Part shown: piece by piece, positions 6,662 through 12,054 of the stretch
How positions within the stretch are numbered: the stretch's first letter is position 1
How the letters are laid out: each line of letters starts with the position of its first letter
NCBI GenBank assembly: GCA_003541875.1
Contig: DPLS01000319.1
Span: 1 to 12,054, forward strand
DNA length: 12,054 bases
Reading direction: 5' to 3'
From: Bacteroidota bacterium
GTDB taxonomy: Bacteria; Bacteroidota; Ignavibacteria; UBA10030; UBA6906
Notes under the pieces: generated by a model
Told to the model about the DNA's origin: nothing
The model's input: only the letters and a program-made list of their open reading frames with translations
Databases searched by the model: none
Position numbers and translations under genes: made by a program

Positions 6662-9214
6662 TCACTTGATGAGCAACATCTTCTTGACGTCGGTATAGTG
6701 TTCCGTCTTCAATCTGTAGAGATACGTTCCTGAAGCCAGCCGGGATGCATCGAAGCCGAATTCGTGAGGACCTGCCTCCAACCTCTCGTTCACAACCGTC
6801 GCGACCTCTCTGCCAGTAATGTCAAAGACCTTCAGCTCAACGTTGTCAGTCACTGGTAGAGCGAACCGAATTTTTGTGGCCGGATTGAAAGGGTTGGGGT
6901 AGTTCTGTGACAAGCTGTATTGCCTGGGAAGATTGGCAAGATCAGAAACACTAGTAGGATCATCACCAGAAACCTCTCGCTTGTACATTCCGCGTCCATA
7001 CGTGCCCGCAACGATATAAAACCTGCCCACACTGGCCAGACTGTCAATCCATTTCATCTCCGTCACAATGGTTGCCTGCGGCATGCCGTTGTTCCAACGG
7101 TGCCAGCTAGCGCCGCCATTCGTTGTGCGGAAGCAACCTGTCTCGGTCCCGAGGTACAACAAGTTGTCGTTTGTAGGATGCGCGATAATGTCACCGATTG
7201 GCACGTTTGGAATATTACCACTGATATTTGTCCATGTTACACCGCGGTCGGTTGTCTTGTAGATTTTACTCCCCGCACTCAATCCGTTCATTAAGGCATA
7301 CGCTTTAGTATTGCTGGTCGGATGCGGAGTGACACCTCGAACGGTGAGCCCGGCAGGGAGACCGGTAGAGCGCTCATTCCACGCCCCGCCATCATACACT
7401 CTCAATCGCTCCCCCAGCGTTGACGAGTTGAGGGCCGCGTAGATGATCCCCCTCGGCGACGTGTAGATGGAGATGTTCATGTTGGATACTTCGACAGGGA
7501 AAGGAGTAGTGCTCAATTTGAACCATGTGGCTCCATAGTCCCGGGATTCATAGACATCCGGACCTGAATTGTTGTATAAGTAAACCGGAGCGCTCCTGTC
7601 TGACCGGATCTTATGATACCACTGTGCCGATGGATCGATACCGCTGTTAATGCTTGTCCAGTTCGAACCGTTGTCTGTAGTCCGAAGTCGCTGGAATGCC
7701 CAATTGCCATTATAATAGCCGTTAGTCACCCAGAGTCGGTTAGCATCAGCAGGTGCAGTGGAAACATCCATCGCCACACCACTTCCATCACCGCCGAGAA
7801 TATGGTCCCATGAAGAGCCATCATTCACTGTCATCGAGATTCCATTATCCTGTGAGCCTCCACCGTAGACCAGATTTGTATTTGGATCGACGTCTATGTT
7901 AACATACTGCGTGATCGGAACCAGATTATTAGTGGTACTCCACGTCGCTCCCGCATCGGCGGAGAAGGACATGCCCCCATCGTTTCCGACCCATACAGAT
8001 GTGCCTGTACTGTTCCATGTGATTGCATGGTGATCAGCGTGCACATTCACATCATTGATCTGAGTCCAGGTTGTGCCGCCGTTGGTTGAGCGCTGCAAAG
8101 AAACTCCGCCCGCGAGGACATTGTTGGCATCAACGGGCGATACGCCAATCACGTTGTCATACCACCCCTGGTTGCCGAGGAAGTTCACCCCCGGAGAAAC
8201 GTTAGACCAGGAGGTTCCGGCATTCGTTGTTTTGTATACGCCGAGCATTGAATTGTCGCTGTTTTTTCCAATCGATGCATAGACGGTGTTCGGACTGGCC
8301 ACACAGAGCGTCAGGCCAACACGTCCAACGTCGGCAGTGGGAATTCCGCCTGCTGTAAGAGGACTCCACGTTGTTCCCCCGTCGGTGGTCTTGTAGAGAC
8401 CGACAGTGTAGAGAGAAGTGTACATGATGTTTGGGTTGGTCGGATTGATCGCAAGATCCGTCGCATTACCTGTAAGATAACGAGTCCATGTCGTCCCGGA
8501 GTTCGTCGAACGGTAGTATCCCGTGTTTGCAACGGCATGGATGATGGTTGCACTGCCGGGATTGAATCGGACGCGGTAGAAGGCGCTCGGCTCGGGAGCG
8601 AGAGGAACATTTGCCCATGCACCTCCTCGATTGGTCGTACGCCATAATCCAGTACCGCCGCGCTGACCTGGTTCCCCCGTACCAGCAAAGATGATTTGTT
8701 CGTTTGTTGGATCAGAGTCGAATGTGCCGATGGCAAGGCTTGAGAGATTCGGTGTCAAATCCACGGGAAAGATCAGGACGAACCCCCAGAGGCCGCCGCT
8801 CGCCGCCGCAAGCCGTGTGCTCACACCGTTGTCCACTTCTATATCAAGAATCCTGCCGCTGTATTTCGCATTGCCCGGAACGTCCATACCAAATGGCCCC
8901 AGCGATACCCAGGAATTTGTTGACGCTGGAGCAAAATCGTTTTCAGATGGCGTCTGCTGAACCTCCTCCCACATTCGTTGTGTCATATCAGGAGGGAGTA
9001 CATTATCATAAGGATAGTGCCACTGTTTGAAGTACCAACGCTCAAGGTCTGGTCCTTCTCTTCCTTCATCCTTCGTAGCAACCTCTTTTGTGAACTGTTG
9101 CTCATGTCCTACGCTCTTGAGTGAACCCCTTGATGGATCAATATCCCTCGAGGCAAAGAACGAAAACGCCAGAAGGAATAATAACAATGATAGAGAGTGT
9201 ACGGCTGCCCTCAC
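6662..9214 (-). CDS. Secreted BNR/Asp-box (sortilin-like beta-propeller) protein with T9SS C-terminal sorting domain
   Basis: An 850-residue exported protein. Residues 1-22 form a signal peptide (MRAAVHSLSLLLFLLAFSFF). The body contains many repeats of the Asp-box/BNR type, S/T-x-D/N-x-G-x-x-W: TNRGGAW, STNSGTTW, TTDGGTTW, TTNAGTSW, STNGGTTW, SADAGATW, TTDNGSNW, SRDYGATW, TTDRGVTW and TTNGGASW. These are typical of VPS10/sortilin-like or glycosidase-like beta-propellers. The last 80 residues, from NYPNPFNP at 771, are a Por/type A T9SS sorting domain (ELKVFDITGREV, GTYLYRLK, KKMLLIK), so it should cross the outer membrane through the type IX system and be released or surface-attached. The start is GTG 9214 with GGAGG 6 nt upstream. 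No catalytic residues are identifiable; ligand binding, adhesion or polymer degradation are all possible. It may share a transcript with the lipoprotein that follows. Confidence 0.93.
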   Translation of the reverse strand: MRAAVHSLSLLLFLLAFSFFASRDIDPSRGSLKSVGHEQQFTKEVATKDEGREGPDLERWYFKQWHYPYDNVLPPDMTQRMWEEVQQTPSENDFAPASTNSWVSLGPFGMDVPGNAKYSGRILDIEVDNGVSTRLAAASGGLWGFVLIFPVDLTPNLSSLAIGTFDSDPTNEQIIFAGTGEPGQRGGTGLWRTTNRGGAWANVPLAPEPSAFYRVRFNPGSATIIHAVANTGYYRSTNSGTTWTRYLTGNATDLAINPTNPNIMYTSLYTVGLYKTTDGGTTWSPLTAGGIPTADVGRVGLTLCVASPNTVYASIGKNSDNSMLGVYKTTNAGTSWSNVSPGVNFLGNQGWYDNVIGVSPVDANNVLAGGVSLQRSTNGGTTWTQINDVNVHADHHAITWNSTGTSVWVGNDGGMSFSADAGATWSTTNNLVPITQYVNIDVDPNTNLVYGGGSQDNGISMTVNDGSSWDHILGGDGSGVAMDVSTAPADANRLWVTNGYYNGNWAFQRLRTTDNGSNWTSINSGIDPSAQWYHKIRSDRSAPVYLYNNSGPDVYESRDYGATWFKLSTTPFPVEVSNMNISIYTSPRGIIYAALNSSTLGERLRVYDGGAWNERSTGLPAGLTVRGVTPHPTSNTKAYALMNGLSAGSKIYKTTDRGVTWTNISGNIPNVPIGDIIAHPTNDNLLYLGTETGCFRTTNGGASWHRWNNGMPQATIVTEMKWIDSLASVGRFYIVAGTYGRGMYKREVSGDDPTSVSDLANLPRQYSLSQNYPNPFNPATKIRFALPVTDNVELKVFDITGREVATVVNERLEAGPHEFGFDASRLASGTYLYRLKTEHYTDVKKMLLIK

Positions 9215-9567
9215 GGCTGACCTCCAGAATAAGTTGGTGTATAATGATCTGTTGTAGCGAAAGATTTGGATGTATCGTACTGGTAGGAGATGTTGAGCCG
9301 GATTCCTGGAAACCCAGCAATCGCGAAATCAGTTAGTGAAGGACCTGGGAGTCTTGGTTGATGGTGTAGTACAAAAGCAGAGGAATGTAGGGAACACACA
9401 CGATTTGAGTGAAGACAATGTGGCTTCATCATCAACGTTGCCAGCGCATGCGTTTAGACTTTGAAAAGAAAGAACGGTCGGGTGCGTAGAGCACTCATCG
9501 AACATAACCAGGGTAATGCACAAAAACAAGACTTTTTTATCTTTTTTAGGGAAGATACAAAACGGCA
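9215..9567. other. Gene-free interval
   Basis: About 350 bp without a convincing gene. The only minus-strand frame of any size (9211-9435) has no ribosome site and an unlike-protein composition. The right end (9528-9549) is markedly A/T-rich with two T-runs on the plus strand. It must contain the promoter of the secreted protein, and TTATAC sequences near 9235-9241 on the minus strand are possible -10 elements, but I found no matching -35 box. Confidence 0.5.
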
Positions 9568-9593
9568 GCGCCCGCTAATTAATCAGCGGGCGC
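9568..9593 (-). terminator. Terminator of the ATP-grasp/GNAT/KamA operon
   Basis: A perfect 9-bp GC-rich stem, GCGCCCGCT and AGCGGGCGC, with an 8-nt AT-rich loop. It lies 30 nt past the kamA stop in the minus direction, and TGCCGTTTTG follows the stem. The T-run is short and offset, so termination may be imperfect, but position and stability fit an operon-end hairpin. Confidence 0.65.
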
Positions 9594-9623
9594 GCAGTCA
9601 GGTCGAAGTAACTGACAGATGAA

Positions 9624-10760
9624 CTACACCTGCATCTTGTCAGGTTCGTACACTTTCACCGGTCGTGCCTTCTTGCGAATGAACTTCTTCTCCACCATTG
9701 GCGTGGGAGTCTTGGGTTCTTCCTCAACATCGGGATAGGTGAAGATGTCGTACTTGTAGTTGCGGAGTATGATTTGGTTGCCATTGCGGCCCAGAACATA
9801 TTGTGGCAGTAGTGGAATCTTGCCACCACCACCCGGCGCGTCGATGACGTAGTATGGTATCGCCAATCCCGAGGTATGCCCTCGAAGCTTGTCCATGATA
9901 TCCAAGCCAACACTGACGGGAGTGCGGAAATGATTTGCCCCCTTCGTAATGTCCGCTTGATACAGGTAGTACGGACGCACGCGCATGGCCAGCAACTTGC
10001 GCATCAGCTCGAGCATCACGTCGGCATCATCGTTTACGCCCTTCATCAACACGGCCTGGTTGCCAACTGGAATGCCCGCATCCGCAAGCATCTCGCACGC
10101 CCTCTTTGCTTCCGGCGTACACTCCCACGGATGGTTGAAATGCGTATTGATGTAGATGGGATGATACTTGCGCAACATCTTGCAGAGCTTCGGCGTGACA
10201 CGTTGGGGCAATACGCATGGCATCTTTGTGCCCAAGCGGATGATCTCGATATGAGGAATTGCCCGCAGACCGGAGATCACTTTTTCGAGCATGAAGTCGG
10301 TAAGCATCAAGGGGTCGCCGCCGGAGAGAATGACATCCCTGATTTCAGGATGAGCAGCAATATAATCGATGCCACCCTGGATATACTTCATGTTGATCTT
10401 CGTCGAGTCTCCCACTTTGCGCTTCCTCGTACAGAACCGGCAGTACATCGAGCACTGGCTTGTCGTCAGAAACAACACGCGGTCAGGATAACGATGAACG
10501 ATGCTTGGGACCGGACTGTGTGAGTCTTCAGCAAGAGGATCTTCCGGGAAGCCATCCTCTTCAAGTTCCTGACCATCGGGAATGCACTGGAGCCAGATCG
10601 GATCACCGGGGTATCGAATCAGGCTTAGGTAGTACGGATTGATTCGAATATGAAAGAGTTTGTTCAGTCTCTCCGCCAACTCGCCGTCAAACCCAAAGCG
10701 CTCGACGAGATCTTTTCCGCTATCCACACTCTGTCGCAACATTTCCTGCCAGAGTTCCAT
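9624..10760 (-). CDS. kamA: Lysine 2,3-aminomutase (radical SAM, PLP-dependent)
   Basis: A 378-residue KamA-family enzyme interconverting L-lysine and beta-lysine. The radical-SAM cluster motif is C103-x3-C107-x2-C110 (CSMYCRFCTRKR), with R112 matching the substrate-carboxylate arginine. LSGGDPL (145-151) binds SAM. PLP is held by K314 in DAPGGGGK. The two acids that recognise the lysine side-chain amine in the Clostridium enzyme are present as D270 (YQADITKG) and D307 (YVIDAPGG), so lysine rather than glutamate is the predicted substrate. The zinc-binding cysteines of the clostridial enzyme are absent: D245 replaces the internal one, and the C-terminal CxCxxC is replaced by a basic tail. ATG 10760 begins the WQEMLRQSV helix typical of the family; a longer frame to 10835 would overlap the GNAT gene. 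It lies 19 bp after that gene, last in the operon. Confidence 0.95.
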   Translation of the reverse strand: MELWQEMLRQSVDSGKDLVERFGFDGELAERLNKLFHIRINPYYLSLIRYPGDPIWLQCIPDGQELEEDGFPEDPLAEDSHSPVPSIVHRYPDRVLFLTTSQCSMYCRFCTRKRKVGDSTKINMKYIQGGIDYIAAHPEIRDVILSGGDPLMLTDFMLEKVISGLRAIPHIEIIRLGTKMPCVLPQRVTPKLCKMLRKYHPIYINTHFNHPWECTPEAKRACEMLADAGIPVGNQAVLMKGVNDDADVMLELMRKLLAMRVRPYYLYQADITKGANHFRTPVSVGLDIMDKLRGHTSGLAIPYYVIDAPGGGGKIPLLPQYVLGRNGNQIILRNYKYDIFTYPDVEEEPKTPTPMVEKKFIRKKARPVKVYEPDKMQV

Positions 10761-10779
10761 GCGTGCCTGTGTTCCTCCG

Positions 10780-11256
10780 TTATGTAAGATATTTGCCGTA
10801 CACCACGAGATCGTCCCCGGTCCGATAGTAGTCACGAATACGGGCGAGCTCGTTGTATCCTCGCGTCAAATAGAACCGCCGCGTCTTTTCATACTTCGGT
10901 TGGGAAGATGTTTCAGCAACCACGAGCCTGCCACCTGATGACCTGATCAAATTTGCAGCATGTTCATCAAGAGCGCTGCCAACTCCTTTGCCCTGCCCCG
11001 AAGGCTTCGTCGCGATCCAGTAGAGATCAAATGTCGATTGGGTCGCCGGCGTTGGACCTATACAATAGTATCCCAGAATCTCCCCTTCGTCTTCGTACGC
11101 CCTTGTGATGTAATCCTTCTGGTCGGGTTTGTCCAAAACTATATCAACCAATTCAAGAGCGATGCTCACTTCTTCGTCCGTGAAGACCCCCGTCTCAACC
11201 AGCAATTGACAGATCGGTTCTCTGTCTTCACGCCGGAGTGATCGAATTACGCTCAC
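10780..11256 (-). CDS. GNAT-family N-acetyltransferase
   Basis: A 158-residue single-domain GNAT protein, expected to move an acetyl (or other acyl) group from CoA to an amine. The N-terminus (SVIRSLRREDREPICQLL) is a standard GNAT opening. The central strand LGYYCIGPTPATQSTFDLYW leads to the acetyl-CoA pyrophosphate loop SGQGKGVGSAL (motif A), followed by RLVVAETSS and the C-terminal KTRRFYLTRGYNELARI. The start is GTG 11256, which shares the GTGA overlap with the ATP-grasp stop (TGA 11255-11253), indicating translational coupling. It precedes kamA by 19 bp. In methanogens and some bacteria KamA (AblA) pairs with an acetyltransferase (AblB) to make N-epsilon-acetyl-beta-lysine, an osmolyte. 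This protein is shorter than typical AblB, so equivalence is uncertain; it could act on an amine handled by the neighbouring ligase instead. Confidence 0.9.
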   Translation of the reverse strand: MSVIRSLRREDREPICQLLVETGVFTDEEVSIALELVDIVLDKPDQKDYITRAYEDEGEILGYYCIGPTPATQSTFDLYWIATKPSGQGKGVGSALDEHAANLIRSSGGRLVVAETSSQPKYEKTRRFYLTRGYNELARIRDYYRTGDDLVVYGKYLT

Positions 11257-12054
11257 TGCGAACGCTCAAGAGCAGACTCGACAATCTTGCCGACAGTCTC
11301 GACGAAAGTAAGTCCGTATGTCCTCGCCGATCGCGCGAATCCTGCATCGTCGGAGATATCGGGGTTAGGGTTCACTTCAAGGACATACGGCTCTCCCTCG
11401 GCGCTCAACCTGAAATCGACGCGTGCATAGTCCCTGCAACCGATTATGCGGAAGCACCGCATAGCGATATCTTTCAGCTTCGCCTCAGTGTCAGAGGGGA
11501 GTTTTGCCGGACAAACGCCCTTCGTCCCCTCGTAAGCAACCGTACCGTGCATCCATTTGGCGTCGTAGCTGACAATCTTGTGCATCTCTTGTGTCAGACC
11601 CGAGAAATCGATCTCGGAGATGGGCAACACTACCGGCTTCTTGAACCCAAGAACCGCAACGTTGAGCTCTCGCCCGACGATATACTCTTCAACCAGGGCC
11701 GGCTGATCGAACTCCTGGAAGATGTACCGGACTCGCTTCTTCAACTCGTTGAAGTTGTACACGACCGAGGCGTCGCTTATTCCTACGCTGGCATCTTCAC
11801 GTGATGGCTTCACGATGAGCGGGTACTTCATGTCTTCACGTGGGAGGATCTTTTCCGGAAACTTGAAAACTTGAAACTTCGGGGTCTTGATGCCATGATA
11901 CGTCAGGAGTTGCTTAACGAGCGGCTTGTTCAACGCAATACCAAGACTCAGGGGACTCGCTCCAGTATATGGGGTTTTCAAAAGCTCGTAGACCCCAGCC
12001 ACACTCATCTCTTGGAGCGATTCGTTCTCGACGCACTCCACAAGATTGAAAATG
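11253..12054 (-). CDS. D-alanine-D-alanine-ligase-like ATP-grasp ligase (5' end outside window)
   Basis: The frame is open to the right edge (267 codons visible), so the true start is missing. The visible part begins IFNLVECVENES, matching the end of the Ddl N-terminal domain, and includes YTGASPLSLGIALNK. ATP-grasp features follow: YPLIVKPSREDASVGIS (ATP-binding lysine and flexible loop), LVEEYIVGRELNVAVLG, then SYDAKW, and the metal-binding end CRDYARVDFRLSAEG with YVLEVNPNPDISDDAG. The Glu and Asn of EVN should hold magnesium. Ddl enzymes have NTxPG there, whereas this protein has NPNPDIS, so the acceptor site is probably not built for D-alanine. Such enzymes form an amide bond through an acyl-phosphate. 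The stop overlaps the GNAT start by 4 bp. An annotation as Ddl would be the obvious but probably wrong alternative. Confidence 0.88.
   Translation of the reverse strand, partial: IFNLVECVENESLQEMSVAGVYELLKTPYTGASPLSLGIALNKPLVKQLLTYHGIKTPKFQVFKFPEKILPREDMKYPLIVKPSREDASVGISDASVVYNFNELKKRVRYIFQEFDQPALVEEYIVGRELNVAVLGFKKPVVLPISEIDFSGLTQEMHKIVSYDAKWMHGTVAYEGTKGVCPAKLPSDTEAKLKDIAMRCFRIIGCRDYARVDFRLSAEGEPYVLEVNPNPDISDDAGFARSARTYGLTFVETVGKIVESALERSQ

Noticed and set aside
9240..9245. Perfect TATAAT on the plus strand
   Set aside because: No -35 box lies at the right distance and no plus-strand gene follows.
9211..9435. Minus-strand frame of 74 codons upstream of the secreted protein
   Set aside because: It has no ribosome site and an unusual His/Cys/Pro-rich composition, and overlaps the promoter region expected for the next gene.
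9876..10523. Plus-strand open frame of 215 codons opposite kamA
   Set aside because: A codon-bias shadow of kamA, which carries full catalytic motifs on the other strand.
10761..10835. N-terminal extension of kamA upstream of ATG 10760
   Set aside because: It overlaps the end of the GNAT gene, and family members begin near the WQEMLRQSV helix.
11238..11804. Long plus-strand open frame (188 codons) opposite the ATP-grasp gene
   Set aside because: It is antisense to a gene with clear ATP-grasp motifs; its protein shows no domain and no ribosome site.
11253..12041. GTG at 12041 as the start of the ATP-grasp gene
   Set aside because: The frame continues upstream with IFNLVE, which matches the interior of Ddl-like proteins, so the true start is outside the window.
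1..12054. CRISPR array, tRNA, rRNA, insertion sequence or phage genes
   Set aside because: No regularly spaced repeats, cloverleaf-like segments, rRNA-like sequence or transposase/integrase motifs were seen on either strand.

Overview
The window looks like a chromosomal segment of a bacterium from the Bacteroidota/Ignavibacteria/Chlorobi (FCB) side of the tree. The best clue is the large secreted protein at 6662-9214, which ends in a type IX secretion (Por) sorting domain with the NYPNPFNP signature common in Ignavibacteria-like genomes. A GC-rich palindrome read as LPTGQAG inside dnaG fits such lineages and CPR-type metagenome genomes. The lineage is an inference from protein style only; no rRNA or other marker is present. 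No tRNA, rRNA, CRISPR array, transposase or phage gene was seen.

Layout: every gene except one is on the minus strand. Reading rightmost to leftmost, i.e. in the direction of minus-strand transcription: (1) 12054-9624, a tightly coupled cluster of a Ddl-like ATP-grasp ligase (5' end outside the window), a GNAT acetyltransferase and a lysine 2,3-aminomutase, closed by a hairpin at 9568-9593. (2) A gene-free gap of about 350 bp. (3) 9214-6119, a secreted BNR/Asp-box repeat protein with a T9SS tail, then a small lipoprotein followed by what looks like a diverged duplicate of its own C-terminus, then a strong hairpin at 6003-6028. (4) A single plus-strand gene, a stand-alone response-regulator receiver protein (5599-5961) with a good sigma70-like promoter, divergent from (5) dnaG primase (5419-3515) and an AHSA1/SRPBCC-domain protein (3485-3093). 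(6) 2990-1, a probable envelope operon with its own candidate promoter: a heptosyltransferase-family glycosyltransferase, a DUF3108 exported protein overlapping it by 8 bp, and a conserved Rossmann-like protein of uncertain function running off the left edge.

The most interesting part is the ATP-grasp / GNAT / KamA cluster. The aminomutase keeps the residues expected for lysine, so beta-lysine is the likely intermediate. A carboxylate-amine ligase and an acetyltransferase encoded in the same transcript suggest that beta-lysine, or a related amine, is acylated or ligated into a product I cannot name. Secondary points of interest are the in-frame palindrome in dnaG, a related-looking hairpin at 6615-6652, and the duplicated C-terminal frame behind the lipoprotein.
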